A stretch of DNA of 64,000 bases from Undibacterium paludis (GCF_022568815.1 NZ_JAKZHX010000014.1:62001-126000); one strand, 5' to 3'; positions 27,270 to 36,352 are shown, counted from the stretch's first letter. A program made the numbers and translations. The notes: generated by a model from the letters alone, not told the origin.

Positions 27270-28142
27270 ATGGACAAATCCAGCTATATGAAGGCACTGC
27301 GCAGCGCACTCGAAGGGCTGCCAGCCCCGCTTATTGAAGAAACCATCGAGGCTTATGAGCGTAAGTTTGCCGAAGCAGCATTGAACGGCAAGTCTGAAGA
27401 AGAACTGCTCGCCAGCCTGCCCCAGCCGGAATTGATCGCCGCCCAGAAAAAAGCCAGCATACGCTATGATGCCTTGAAGAGAAATTTCACCATAGGTAAT
27501 ATCGCTGGCCTGCTGGTAGCCATGATAGGTCTGATGGTATTTAACCTGTTCATGCTGATACCGGCGATGACATATTTTATCCTGCTGTGCAGCAGCTATG
27601 GCGTTGCCCTGTGCCTGTATCTGGCTGGCATAGGCATGACGGCAGCCAGCCTGTCAGGTGTGGATCAGTTCAGCTTCCAGCTTCCGGCCGGTCATCACCA
27701 TGTAGCACATGGCGCGCATCACAGAAACAGCCGTGACGGACATTATCATGACGTACGCGTTGATATTTCTGAAACAGGCGTCCTGATCGATGGTGAGCAA
27801 TTTGATGACCATGGCAAAAAAACCGAAAGTAGCGGCGTCACCGTGACACTGCCGAATACCGCCAGCGCTTCTGCTACTACCGCTGTTGCGAGCGCAACGG
27901 CTACTGCAAGTCAACCCGCAGTAACTGTCCAGACAGAGGTCAAAGTCCGCGATCGTGACAGTTTCCAGATCGAAGTCAGTAACCATTTCTCTGCTGGCAA
28001 GCTGCTGTCGGGCCTGGGTGCGATACTGGCAGGCATAGGCTTGTTCATGCTCAGCATGTTCCTGACCAAATATTCCTTCATCGGTTTTAAACACTATGTG
28101 CGCTGGAATCTGTCGCAACTGCAACTGGTCCGCCCTGCCTGA
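27270..28142 (+). CDS. DUF1700-like (HAAS) membrane protein with His-rich segment
   Basis: A 290-residue protein. Residues 1-62 match the alpha-helical DUF1700/HAAS plan (KALRSALEGLPAPLIEETIE, then EEELLASLPQPELIA). Hydrophobic segments lie at about 75-125 and 243-265. Between them is a segment with eight histidines in 142-160 (HHHVAHGAHH, GHYHD), possibly metal-binding, and an Ala/Ser/Thr-rich linker (198-216). AGGAG precedes the ATG. In other bacteria DUF1700 proteins sit beside adhesin-like DUF4097 proteins; here a GIN-domain protein follows 91 bp later. Function unknown. Confidence 0.8.
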   Translation: MDKSSYMKALRSALEGLPAPLIEETIEAYERKFAEAALNGKSEEELLASLPQPELIAAQKKASIRYDALKRNFTIGNIAGLLVAMIGLMVFNLFMLIPAMTYFILLCSSYGVALCLYLAGIGMTAASLSGVDQFSFQLPAGHHHVAHGAHHRNSRDGHYHDVRVDISETGVLIDGEQFDDHGKKTESSGVTVTLPNTASASATTAVASATATASQPAVTVQTEVKVRDRDSFQIEVSNHFSAGKLLSGLGAILAGIGLFMLSMFLTKYSFIGFKHYVRWNLSQLQLVRPA

Positions 28143-28233
28143 CGGCAGCTGTCATCATCGTGCGACAGTAAAAGTGTCATATCGCAGAACGCATGTAAAC
28201 TAGCAAAAAATCCTTAATTATCAGGAGAAAATC

Positions 28234-29040
28234 ATGAAAAACATTATACGTACGGGCATAGGCATGCTGGGTCTGGCGGTGGTGCTGACCGCGTCGTCCG
28301 TGGTCTTCATCAAGGCCCATGCCGGCAATGTTGTGGCCAGCAGCAGCGGTTCCGCCGCCAGCGAGATGCGACCCGTTAATGCCTCTATTGTCAATATCAT
28401 ACTGAGCGGGCCCATCGACCTGAGCCTGAGGCAGGCAACTACTCCAGAATTGCTGGTGAAAGGGGATGGCAAACTGGTGTCTCGGGTCACCACCAGGCTG
28501 GACGGCAATACTCTGCACATCGGCACACGTGGCATCTTCATCGCGGTGGGCAGAACCGAGCAGACCAGGGTGGAATTAAGTTTGCCCAATCTGGAAAAAC
28601 TGCAATCCTCAGGTAGCGGTGATTCCAATATCAAGGGATTTCACGGCAACAAGGTGGAAATACTCATGCAGGGCTCAGGCAATGTCGTCTTTGACGGGGA
28701 CTTCCAGCAGGTTCTTGCCAACATCCACGGCAGCGGCGACCTCAATCTGGGGCTGGGTAATACGGATATGCTGGAACTGAATGTGAATGGTTCTGGCGAT
28801 AGTGTCATCAAGGGCCAGGCCAGGCAATTCACTGCCAGGCTGAACGGTTCTGGGGATTTGAACGCGACTTCCCTGAAGAGTGCACAGGTCAACCTGAGTT
28901 CTACGGGCTCTGCTGATTCGCGCGTTTTCGCCAGTCAGGAAATCAGACTCAAATTGATGGGCAGCGGTGATGTTCATGTCAGCGGTAATCCGGCCAAGCG
29001 AATTGTGGAGAAGATGGGGTCGGGTGAAGTGAGCTGGTGA
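28234..29040 (+). CDS. Exported GIN-domain (DUF2807) protein
   Basis: A 268-residue protein with a signal peptide (IRTGIGMLGLAVVLTASSVV, ending around AHAG) and a repetitive right-handed beta-solenoid-like domain. Its rungs carry repeated Gly-Ser-Gly-Asp turns: SGSGDSNIKG, GSGNVVFDGD, GSGDLNLGLG, GSGDSVIKGQ, GSGDLNATSL and GSGDVHVSGN. This is the DUF2807/GIN family (putative autotransporter adhesin head). AGGAG lies before ATG 28234. Probably periplasmic and likely works with the preceding DUF1700-like protein. Confidence 0.88.
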   Translation: MKNIIRTGIGMLGLAVVLTASSVVFIKAHAGNVVASSSGSAASEMRPVNASIVNIILSGPIDLSLRQATTPELLVKGDGKLVSRVTTRLDGNTLHIGTRGIFIAVGRTEQTRVELSLPNLEKLQSSGSGDSNIKGFHGNKVEILMQGSGNVVFDGDFQQVLANIHGSGDLNLGLGNTDMLELNVNGSGDSVIKGQARQFTARLNGSGDLNATSLKSAQVNLSSTGSADSRVFASQEIRLKLMGSGDVHVSGNPAKRIVEKMGSGEVSW

Positions 29041-29170
29041 CGGCAGTTATAAGGGAAATAGTGGTAAATTGTAAATTAACTTTTGGTCTTTCGCCTGAAA
29101 TACCATACAAAATTGAAGTAAAGCTGCTCAGGACAGTGTTGTAAATCAGTACAATTATTCAATGTTGCTT

Positions 29171-29229
29171 AAAAGAATGAAATTTTCCATAAGGAATTTT
29201 TGCTTGTGGAAAATTTTATTCTTTTTTTT
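29171..29229 (+). terminator. Long-stem rho-independent terminator
   Basis: An 18-bp stem (29171-29188 with 29208-29225, one G-U pair) is followed by a T-run to 29229. It lies 130 bp after the GIN gene in a 357-bp AT-rich gap. The remainder (29230-29397) probably holds the promoter of the next gene, but no clear -35/-10 pair is seen. Confidence 0.85.
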
Positions 29230-29397
29230 ATTTGTTTCTTATTTAAAAATTCGGCGCTGCTTGCTTGATGTGGAAACTTTATATATTTGACGGTTTTTTC
29301 TGCAATAATCATTGCGTACTTGTAAGTATTTGTTTCAAACGCCAATAATCCAGACAGAGCCATCCAGATATTCCATCAACCTGAACAGCCGAGAATC

Positions 29398-30504
29398 ATG
29401 ACTGCTACCCAATGTAAATACCTGACCGTGTTATTTGTTGTGTTCAGCTTCTTCAGCGCTGCTTCCGCGCAGGAAAACCCCATGCAGTTTCTCAGCCGTG
29501 CCAATGCCAAAGTGGCCAGGGCGGCATCCTTGAAGAATCGTTGGGAAGGTCCGGTTGATGGGCCACAACTGCAAAAGAAAAAGAAAATCATCTACATTGC
29601 GGCAAATATGTCGGATGCCGGCATCAGCGGTGTATTCAATAGCTTGCGAGAAGCAAGTGCTGGCGCCGGCTGGGAAGTATTGCCCATCAATTGCAGTGGC
29701 CGTTGCAACCAGGGCTCAGCGATATTGAATCAGGCGCTGGACATGAAGGCGGATGGTATCGTGCTGGCCGGGGTGGATGTGGCCAGCCTGTCCAAGGGCA
29801 TGGCAGCGGTGGCAAAAGCCAAGGTGCCGGTAGTCGGCTGGCATGCATCGGTCAAGAGCGGCCCGACCGATGGCCTGTTTACCAATATTACGACCAACCC
29901 CAAAGAGGTTGCCCAACTGGCCGCACTGTATACGGTGGTGGAATCCAATAACAAGGCGGGTATCGTGGTGTTTACCGATTCCACCAACCCCTATCTGCTG
30001 GCCAAGTCCAGCGCCATTGTTGAAACCATCAAGCAATGCGAAGGTTGCAAACTGCTGAGCGTGGAAGACCTGCCGCTGGCTGAGGCACATCTGAAGATGA
30101 AGAGTGTGGTAGAGAATCTGGTCAAGCGTTATGGCAGCAAATGGACGCATGTGATCGGCGTCAACGATTTCTATTTTGACTTGATGGAAGTTCCGGCCAC
30201 GGCCAGTCTGACAGCCAACAACAAGCTGGTTGGCGTCTCGGCCGGTGATGGCTCACAGACGGCCTACAAGCGCATACGTGCAAACAACCTGCAATCCGGC
30301 ACCGTGCCAGAACCGCTGACCATGAATGCCTGGCAGATTGTTGATGAATTGAACCGTGCGTTTTCCGGTGCTGAACAAAGCGGTTATGTGAATTCACCGC
30401 ATCTGGTCACCAGCCAGAATATTGCCTATGACGGCGGGCAAAAGAACATGTTTGAGCCAGCCAATGATTTCCGCGCGCACTATCAAAAATTCTGGGCGAA
30501 ATAA
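29398..30504 (+). CDS. Periplasmic sugar-binding-like protein (PBP1/RbsB type), orphan
   Basis: A 368-residue exported protein (signal TATQCKYLTVLFVVFSFFSAASA). The type-I periplasmic binding fold is seen in KKIIYIAANMSDAGISGVF, ADGIVLAGVDVASLSKGM, AKVPVVGWHAS, NKAGIVVFTDSTNPYLLA and THVIGVNDFYFD. Two cysteine pairs (CSGRC, CEGC) are unusual for RbsB-like proteins and may form disulfides. No ABC transporter genes are nearby; the next gene is a convergent membrane diguanylate cyclase. It could be a sensor component or serve a distant transporter. Confidence 0.86.
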   Translation: MTATQCKYLTVLFVVFSFFSAASAQENPMQFLSRANAKVARAASLKNRWEGPVDGPQLQKKKKIIYIAANMSDAGISGVFNSLREASAGAGWEVLPINCSGRCNQGSAILNQALDMKADGIVLAGVDVASLSKGMAAVAKAKVPVVGWHASVKSGPTDGLFTNITTNPKEVAQLAALYTVVESNNKAGIVVFTDSTNPYLLAKSSAIVETIKQCEGCKLLSVEDLPLAEAHLKMKSVVENLVKRYGSKWTHVIGVNDFYFDLMEVPATASLTANNKLVGVSAGDGSQTAYKRIRANNLQSGTVPEPLTMNAWQIVDELNRAFSGAEQSGYVNSPHLVTSQNIAYDGGQKNMFEPANDFRAHYQKFWAK

Positions 30505-30535
30505 GTTTTTCATTATCTCGAATCGTTAAATGCAA

Positions 30536-30560
30536 AAGGCCGGTCATGATTGCTGGCCTT
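30536..30560. terminator. Convergent hairpin terminator
   Basis: AAGGCCGG (30536-30543) pairs with CTGGCCTT (30553-30560), one wobble. It lies between convergent genes; the minus strand has a short T-run after the stem. Confidence 0.5.
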
Positions 30561-30582
30561 CCTGCTTTTATGACTGCCTTGT

Positions 30583-31749
30583 TCAGTTTTTCTCAGTCAG
30601 TGCCGCCAGAATATTGCCGGGCACGGACTTGTCCAGATACATGCGCTGGTCTGCCGTCTGCATGAGCTTGTCGGCAGTACGACCGTCGGTAGGGTACATG
30701 GCACAACCCAGGGCTGCCTGAATGTTGATTTGATGCCCCTGTATCGTGCAGGGGCCCTCCAGGATTTTTTTCAGGCGCATCAGGGTACTGTCGAGCTGGG
30801 ACTCCTGGTTCACGCCAAATGTCAATGCGACAAATTCATCACCGCCTATGCGGCCGACAAAATCGGCATGCCGGCAAAAACTCCTGAGTCGCCTGGCCAC
30901 CTCTTTCAGCAGCAGGTCACCTGACTGATGGCCGTATCGGTCATTGACAGACTTGAAGTGATTCAAGTCAATCAGGATGAAGCCAAAGCCCTGCTGGTTG
31001 CGTGAGCTTTGTGCAATTGCCTTATCCAGCATCTCGTCGACATGGCGGCGATTGGGCAATCCTGTCAGGACATCTTCACGGGCCATTTCCAGTATGCTTT
31101 TCTGGGCGCGCAGATTGCAGCACACGCTGACGCCATATGTCCAGCCCAGCAGGCACAGCGCGACGATCAGGTAAACCAGGTTGAGCAGCGGGTGTCGCAT
31201 CAGCTCCTGACTGGTGTTTGATATATAGGCAAGGTGCCAGCGCAACATGAAACCAAGGGCCATCACCAGCAGCGATACAGCGCCTATGCCGGCCGCCATC
31301 AAGTCCAGGTCACGCGTTTTCCAGATCAGAATATAAGCGGTTGTCAACAACAGGGCGGCGGCAATCGCGTCATGACACAGATATCGGCGTATCATGTCGT
31401 CCCGGTTCAGAAATGCCAGCAGGATAAACAGGGGAACCAGCGCCAGACTCCATAGCCAGCGCTGTTTCGAGGCATAGGCACGAAAGCGCAGGGTGCCTTC
31501 CAGCATCAACAGGATAGTGGTCAGGGTCAGGGAATTATTGACAGCAACAATCAGGGGTTTGGGGATATCAATGACATTGATCAGGCGCACCAGCAAAAAT
31601 GCCGGTGCTATCATGGAAGCTGCAACGGCCCAGACACCGGTACCGGGTATGTCACGATTGATGCGCCAAACCGCCAGCATGACCAGCATGGAAATCACAC
31701 TGATACAGAGTACGACCAAATCGAGTGTGGCACGATCCAGATTGACCAT
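30583..31749 (-). CDS. Membrane diguanylate cyclase (multi-TM GGDEF)
   Basis: A 388-residue protein that makes cyclic di-GMP. Residues 1-215 contain about seven hydrophobic helices with no recognised ligand domain. The GGDEF domain follows: DVLTGLPNRRHVDEML, FGFILIDLNHFKSVNDRYGH, active site GGDEF, and the inhibitory I-site RxxD (RHAD) five residues before it. Both catalysis and product feedback should therefore be intact. The ATG at 31749 opens the first helix directly but has no clear ribosome site; longer starts up to 31821 are possible. Confidence 0.9.
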   Translation of the reverse strand: MVNLDRATLDLVVLCISVISMLVMLAVWRINRDIPGTGVWAVAASMIAPAFLLVRLINVIDIPKPLIVAVNNSLTLTTILLMLEGTLRFRAYASKQRWLWSLALVPLFILLAFLNRDDMIRRYLCHDAIAAALLLTTAYILIWKTRDLDLMAAGIGAVSLLVMALGFMLRWHLAYISNTSQELMRHPLLNLVYLIVALCLLGWTYGVSVCCNLRAQKSILEMAREDVLTGLPNRRHVDEMLDKAIAQSSRNQQGFGFILIDLNHFKSVNDRYGHQSGDLLLKEVARRLRSFCRHADFVGRIGGDEFVALTFGVNQESQLDSTLMRLKKILEGPCTIQGHQINIQAALGCAMYPTDGRTADKLMQTADQRMYLDKSVPGNILAALTEKN

Positions 31750-31863
31750 AGCAGAACCCGGTTGAACATCGTGAAAATTCAGTCTGGCCCACCTTTCCTG
31801 TGCGCACATGCCTTGCCGCAAGGATATGGCCTTTTATGCAAAACCTTATTATGACGCAAACTT

Positions 31864-33117
31864 ATGCAAATATACCCAAGTAATCAGCAAGATCAGCAGG
31901 CCGCCGGTGTTGTCGTGGTAGGTGGCGGGCCCGCCGGATTGATGGCTGCTGAAACCTTGGCTTTACGAGGTGTACAAGTCGATTTATATGATGCCATGCC
32001 TTCGGTAGGACGCAAGTTTTTAATGGCAGGCAAGGGGGGGATGAACCTCACCCACTCGGAAGACTTTGTCTCTTTCATGACACGCTACGGCCCACGTCAG
32101 AAATGGTTGACGCCACTGCTCAGGCAATTTGACGCGAATGCATTGCGCAGCTGGGCTGTCGGCCTGGGTATCGAAACCTATGTCGGCAGTTCGGGCCGGG
32201 TGTTTCCCGTTGACATGAAGGCAGCACCCTTGCTGCGTGCCTGGTTGCACAGACTGCGTAGCCAGGGAGTGCGCTTTCATATGCGGCATCGCTGGCTGGG
32301 CTGGGATGAACAGCAGCAGTTGCGGTTCGATACACCAACGGGTGAAATCAGCAAACCGGCACAGGCCGTGGTACTGGCTTTGGGTGGTGGCAGCTGGGCC
32401 AGACTGGGTTCCGACGGCGCCTGGGTCAGCTTGCTCAGGCAGCACAAACTGGATGTGGCTGACTTGCAGCCGGCAAACTGTGGTTTTGATTTGCCATGGA
32501 CAGAATTTTTCAGGAGCAGGTTTGCCGGCCAGCCTTTGCTGACTGTCGCAGCCAGGGTGAGGGGCAGCAACCTGGCCATGCGCCAGGGCCAGTTCGTCAT
32601 CACGGCAACGGGAGTAGAGGGTAGTCTGATCTATGCCCTGTCATCTGCGCTGCGTGAGCAAATCAATGTCAGCGGTAAAGCCGTGCTGGAACTTGATTTG
32701 CTGCCCGACATCCCTGTTGACAAGGTGCTGATAGAATTGCAGCATCCGCGTGGTTCGCGCTCTTTGTCCAGCCATTTGAAAAGCCGCCTGGGACTCGATA
32801 CCTTGAAGAGCACGCTCCTGCATGAAGTACTGGGCAAAAGTGATTTCGACAATAGCAGCCTGCTGGCGCAGACGATCAAATGCCTGCCCTTGAACCTGCA
32901 TGCGGCGCGCCCTATTGATGAAGCCATCAGCAGTGCCGGTGGCTTGCGTTTTGAAGGGCTGGATCAGAACCTGATGTCGATTCACTGTCCTGGCCTGTTT
33001 TTTGCCGGGGAAATGCTGGACTGGGAAGCCCCGACCGGCGGTTATCTGCTGACGGCCTGTTTTGCGACGGCCCGGGCAGCTGCACAAGGGGCTGCTGACT
33101 GGCTTGCCAGGGCCTGA
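31864..33117 (+). CDS. TIGR03862-family flavoprotein (HI0933/BaiN-like)
   Basis: A 417-residue NAD(P)/FAD-dependent oxidoreductase. The dinucleotide motif is VVVVGGGPAGLMAAETLALRG, then PSVGRKFLMAGKGGMNLTHS, characteristic of the HI0933-like family. The C-terminal FAD loop is PGLFFAGEMLDWEAPTGGYL. Physiological substrate unknown; related enzymes reduce double bonds in bile acids or act in redox housekeeping. It is divergent from the diguanylate cyclase gene. Confidence 0.92.
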   Translation: MQIYPSNQQDQQAAGVVVVGGGPAGLMAAETLALRGVQVDLYDAMPSVGRKFLMAGKGGMNLTHSEDFVSFMTRYGPRQKWLTPLLRQFDANALRSWAVGLGIETYVGSSGRVFPVDMKAAPLLRAWLHRLRSQGVRFHMRHRWLGWDEQQQLRFDTPTGEISKPAQAVVLALGGGSWARLGSDGAWVSLLRQHKLDVADLQPANCGFDLPWTEFFRSRFAGQPLLTVAARVRGSNLAMRQGQFVITATGVEGSLIYALSSALREQINVSGKAVLELDLLPDIPVDKVLIELQHPRGSRSLSSHLKSRLGLDTLKSTLLHEVLGKSDFDNSSLLAQTIKCLPLNLHAARPIDEAISSAGGLRFEGLDQNLMSIHCPGLFFAGEMLDWEAPTGGYLLTACFATARAAAQGAADWLARA

Positions 33118-33157
33118 AAAAATCGCTTGTCCAGTTAAGTTTGCCTCCAAATACTTT

Positions 33158-33186
33158 CTGCCAACACAAACAGAAGTCGGTACAAT
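33158..33186 (+). promoter_or_regulatory. Possible promoter of the PilZ gene
   Basis: CTGCCA (33158-33163), a 17-bp spacer and TACAAT (33181-33186), about 60 bp before the ATG at 33246. The -35 box matches four of six consensus bases. Confidence 0.35.
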
Positions 33187-33245
33187 GATAGTTTCCGCGC
33201 CGCATCATTTTATTAAAGTCTATCGCATTTCATGTTCTTGTTTGT

Positions 33246-33575
33246 ATGAGTGATAACCGAAACACCGCACGCTCCAATGTGACCTGGCGCGGCGCCATAC
33301 AGGTTCTTCCTGGCCAGATCGTACTGGCGAAAATTATTAACTTTGCAGCTGGTGGCATACAAATCCAGTGCAGCGTCGTTCTCAAAGAAAAGCAGACTTA
33401 CCAGATGATGATGGAAGTGCCCAGTCCGCGCGATGCCTCGCAGCGTACCCAGGTCGTGTGTAAGGCAACCTGCATCTACACCATACTCAGCGGCAGCGAA
33501 TATCGGGCAGGCATGAAATATTTTGATGTGCCTGAACAGCACATGGCATTGCTGGCAGAATGGTATGGTGGTTAA
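33246..33575 (+). CDS. PilZ-domain protein
   Basis: A 109-residue single PilZ domain. Arginines at 9 and 15 (RSNVTWR) stand where the cyclic-di-GMP RxxxR arm belongs, but spacing is off, and the second motif D/NxSxxG reads NFAAGG. Binding of c-di-GMP is therefore doubtful, or the protein is a non-canonical type. The barrel strands GAIQVLPGQIVLAKIINF and EYRAGMKYFDV are recognisable. A diguanylate cyclase gene lies 1.5 kb upstream. Confidence 0.78.
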   Translation: MSDNRNTARSNVTWRGAIQVLPGQIVLAKIINFAAGGIQIQCSVVLKEKQTYQMMMEVPSPRDASQRTQVVCKATCIYTILSGSEYRAGMKYFDVPEQHMALLAEWYGG

Positions 33576-33648
33576 TCCCGCCAGGCCTGCCACAGCATGC
33601 TGTCCCTTCCTGTGATATAAACAGTTTTTGCCCCTTTTTTTTTGCCCT

Positions 33649-34140
33649 ATGTCCAGCTCAACTGATTTGCCAGAAACCGTACAGCGTGTTGCCCGCCTGC
33701 TCCAGGACCTCGGACATGACCAGCATGTCGTCATGCTGCCGGAAACCGGCAAGACCTCGGCAGAAGCCGCTGCCGGTCTTGGTTGTGAAGTAGCAGAAAT
33801 CGCCAAGTCCATCGTCTTCCGCCGTCTCAATGACGATGCGGCCGTGATGGTCGTTGCCAGTGGTGTCAATCGTGTTGATGAAGGCAAGGTGGCCGCGCTG
33901 GTAGGCCCGCTGGGTAAGGCTGACGCCCGCTTCGTCAAGGAAAAAATCGGTTATGCCATCGGTGGGGTTTGCCCTATCGGCCACCTGGAAAAAACCGTCA
34001 TGCTGATTGACCAGGACTTGCTGCAATATACCCATGTATGGGCTGCCGCCGGCCATCCGCATGCCGTCTTCAAACTGACGCCGCAGCAATTGCAAACCAT
34101 GACAGGCGCACCTGTCGCCGATGTGGCCCTGCGCGCATGA
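33649..34140 (+). CDS. YbaK/EbsC-type aminoacyl-tRNA deacylase
   Basis: A 163-residue protein of the YbaK/ProX-like editing family that removes misacylated amino acids, typically Cys or Ala, from tRNA. Motifs: GCEVAEIAKSIVFRR with the conserved Lys, AVMVVASGVNRVDEGKVAAL, and YAIGGVCPIGH with the GxxxP loop. ATG 33649 begins the family N-terminus. It overlaps the DUF1289 gene by 4 bp (ATGA). Confidence 0.9.
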   Translation: MSSSTDLPETVQRVARLLQDLGHDQHVVMLPETGKTSAEAAAGLGCEVAEIAKSIVFRRLNDDAAVMVVASGVNRVDEGKVAALVGPLGKADARFVKEKIGYAIGGVCPIGHLEKTVMLIDQDLLQYTHVWAAAGHPHAVFKLTPQQLQTMTGAPVADVALRA

Positions 34141-34352
34141 GCATCCTGCTTGAATTTGATCCTGCCCAGTTTGAACTCAAACCGGGCGCTACCGTCCCCT
34201 CACCCTGTGTGAATATATGCCGTATGGATGAGAAATCGGGGCTGTGCAGCGGCTGCTATCGCACTATCGATGAAATCATCTGCTGGAGCAAGGCAGACAA
34301 TCACAAGAAACTGGCAATCTGGGACCTGGTGCAGCAAAGGATGCTGCCGTAG
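34137..34352 (+). CDS. DUF1289 protein (small Cys-rich)
   Basis: A 71-residue protein with the DUF1289 pattern: SPCVNICRMDE, then LCSGCYRTIDEIICWS, four of whose cysteines could bind a metal or Fe-S cluster. Its ATG at 34137 overlaps the deacylase stop, so the two are translationally coupled. Function unknown. Confidence 0.9.
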   Translation: MSILLEFDPAQFELKPGATVPSPCVNICRMDEKSGLCSGCYRTIDEIICWSKADNHKKLAIWDLVQQRMLP

Positions 34353-34410
34353 TTTTTGATGTAAAGCTGTCGGAGTAGTGGAGTAGCGGAATAACAAAAA
34401 GGATACAGGC

Positions 34411-35049
34411 ATGAAACAGCTGGACTGGTACTTTGATTTTATTTCCCCGTTTGCTTATCTGCAAAGCGAATTGCTGCATCGTCTGGACGGTGTGCAAAGC
34501 ATACAATACCGCCCCATCCTGTTCGCCGGCCTGCTCAATCACTGGGACAACAAGGGACCGGCAGAAATTGCGCCCAAGCGGCAGTGGACTTTCGAGCATT
34601 GCGCCTGGCTGGCACACAAACATGGCATTCCCTTGCGCATGCTGCCAGAACATCCCTTCAATCCCCTGCCATTGCTGCGTCTGTGCCTGGCGCTGGATTG
34701 CAGCGAAGCTGTGGTGCGCCGACTATTCCGTTTCGTCTGGCGTGACGGACATATCCCGACGCAGGCAGAACACTGGCAAGCCTTGCTCGATGAATTGCAG
34801 GTCACACCAGCCATGCTTGACGCGCAGGCCGTCAAGGATGCGTTGAGACGCAATGGCGAACTGGCGATTGCCGCCGGTGTCTTTGGCGTGCCGACCAGCG
34901 TTGTTGACGGCCGCTGTTTCTGGGGATTGGATAGTACTGACATGTTGCAGGCTTACCTGAATGGTGACGGTTTCTTTGAGACCGGTGCATTGCAAGCGGC
35001 TAAAGACATGCCATACGGCATGCAACGCAAGATACCAGGAAAAATCTGA
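34411..35049 (+). CDS. 2-hydroxychromene-2-carboxylate isomerase-like (DsbA-fold, kappa-GST)
   Basis: A 212-residue thioredoxin-fold protein of the DsbA/kappa class. WYFDFISPFAYL contains the Ser of the glutathione-dependent active site in place of CxxC. AAGVFGVPTSVVDGRCFWG carries the cis-Pro. Such enzymes isomerise chromene carboxylates in naphthalene breakdown, but orphan copies are common and the true substrate is unknown. The stop overlaps the MBL gene by one base. Confidence 0.88.
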   Translation: MKQLDWYFDFISPFAYLQSELLHRLDGVQSIQYRPILFAGLLNHWDNKGPAEIAPKRQWTFEHCAWLAHKHGIPLRMLPEHPFNPLPLLRLCLALDCSEAVVRRLFRFVWRDGHIPTQAEHWQALLDELQVTPAMLDAQAVKDALRRNGELAIAAGVFGVPTSVVDGRCFWGLDSTDMLQAYLNGDGFFETGALQAAKDMPYGMQRKIPGKI

Positions 35050-35954
35050 TGCGTCTGCCTGCCAGCATGCAAGTGTTTGAACGGGGCTGGCTGTCTTCGA
35101 ACAATATCCTGTTCACTGGTCGGCAGCAGACTGCGCTGGTCGACAGCGGCTACCTGAGCCATGCGCCACAGACCCTGGCCCTGGTGCAACAGGCACTGGC
35201 AGGCCGCTCCCTTGATCTGTTGATCAACACCCACCTGCATTCCGACCATTGCGGTGGTAACGCCTTGCTGCAGCAGCACTATGCCTGTCGCACCCTGATA
35301 CCGATAGCGGACACGGATGCAGTCGCAGCCTGGGATGAAGAAGCCCTGACCTATGCTGCTACCGGGCAGCAATGTGCACGCTTTGGCTTTGACGCGGCCA
35401 TACAGCATGGCGAGATATTGCAGTTAGGTGATATGGACTGGCAGGTACTGGCTGCCCCCGGTCATGATCCTCACTCCATGATTCTGTATTGTGAGCAAGA
35501 GGGTATATTGATTTCTGCCGACGCCTTGTGGGAAAACGGTTTTGGCGTCATCTTCCCCGAACTGGAAGGGGAGTCCGGCTTTGCCGAACAGGCTGCCATC
35601 CTGCAAGTCATACGTGAGCTCGATCCGCGCCTGGTCATCCCCGGGCATGGCTCACCATTTGGCAATGTCAGTGCAGCACTGGAGCGCGCTGAATCAAGAC
35701 TCGATTACCTCAGTGCCGACACCAGACGCAATGCCCGCAATGCCGCCAAAGTCATGCTGGCCTTTATCCTGCTCGACAGACGGCAGGTAAAAACGTCAGA
35801 AGTATTGCGGCAACTGGGCAGCACCCGGCTGATCGCTTCATCTGTCCGTATTCTCGATACCAGTGCAGATGTATTGATCCCGGAACTGATCAGCGAATTG
35901 ATCAGCGCCGGTGTTGCCAGGCTCGATGGCGATACGCTGGTCAGCGTACGCTAG
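35049..35954 (+). CDS. Metallo-beta-lactamase-fold hydrolase
   Basis: A 301-residue MBL-fold protein. The HxHxDH motif is HLHSDHCGG; further ligands are in APGHDPHSM, SADALWENG and PGHGSPFG. The C-terminal winged-helix-like helical extension (RRQVKTSEVLRQLGS) resembles LACTB2-type hydrolases. Coupled by TGATG to the isomerase, so both may handle glutathione or thioester substrates. Confidence 0.88.
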   Translation: MRLPASMQVFERGWLSSNNILFTGRQQTALVDSGYLSHAPQTLALVQQALAGRSLDLLINTHLHSDHCGGNALLQQHYACRTLIPIADTDAVAAWDEEALTYAATGQQCARFGFDAAIQHGEILQLGDMDWQVLAAPGHDPHSMILYCEQEGILISADALWENGFGVIFPELEGESGFAEQAAILQVIRELDPRLVIPGHGSPFGNVSAALERAESRLDYLSADTRRNARNAAKVMLAFILLDRRQVKTSEVLRQLGSTRLIASSVRILDTSADVLIPELISELISAGVARLDGDTLVSVR

Positions 35955-35962
35955 CGCAGGGT

Positions 35963-36352
35963 TCAATCATGCATGTTTGCGCCATGTTCCAGCAATAACT
36001 GCCTGAGCAGAGAGCGATGACAGCGGCTCTCGTCTTCACAATAGCAACCGACAGAAAAATTTGTTGTCTTTGACATTGCCGCCAGTAAATCGAGTACCTT
36101 GCCGGCGTCGGCGGTATTCATTTCTGCCTTGTAGCTGCGGGCAAATCTGGCCCATTCCGCGTCACTGTCAACGGCCTTGCCCTGTGCCATCAGTTCTGCA
36201 CTCGGTGACAGATTGGGGAACCAGACATCATAATAGTTGCGGCTGGCAAATTCAGTCTTGGGTACGCCGCGTGGCGGTCGCCTTACCGTGCCGATACGCA
36301 GACCTTCATCCGCTGCGCGCGCTGTACCCAACTGGACTATGCGTATGCTCAT
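35963..36352 (-). CDS. DUF488-family protein
   Basis: A 129-residue protein of the small DUF488 family: VQLGTARAADEGLRIGTVRR, then YYDVWFPNLSPSAELM and SVGCYCEDESRCHRSLL, whose Cys/His/Arg cluster is conserved in the family. Overlaps the thioesterase gene by 4 bp (ATGA, 36349-36352), so they are coupled. Function unknown. Confidence 0.85.
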   Translation of the reverse strand: MSIRIVQLGTARAADEGLRIGTVRRPPRGVPKTEFASRNYYDVWFPNLSPSAELMAQGKAVDSDAEWARFARSYKAEMNTADAGKVLDLLAAMSKTTNFSVGCYCEDESRCHRSLLRQLLLEHGANMHD

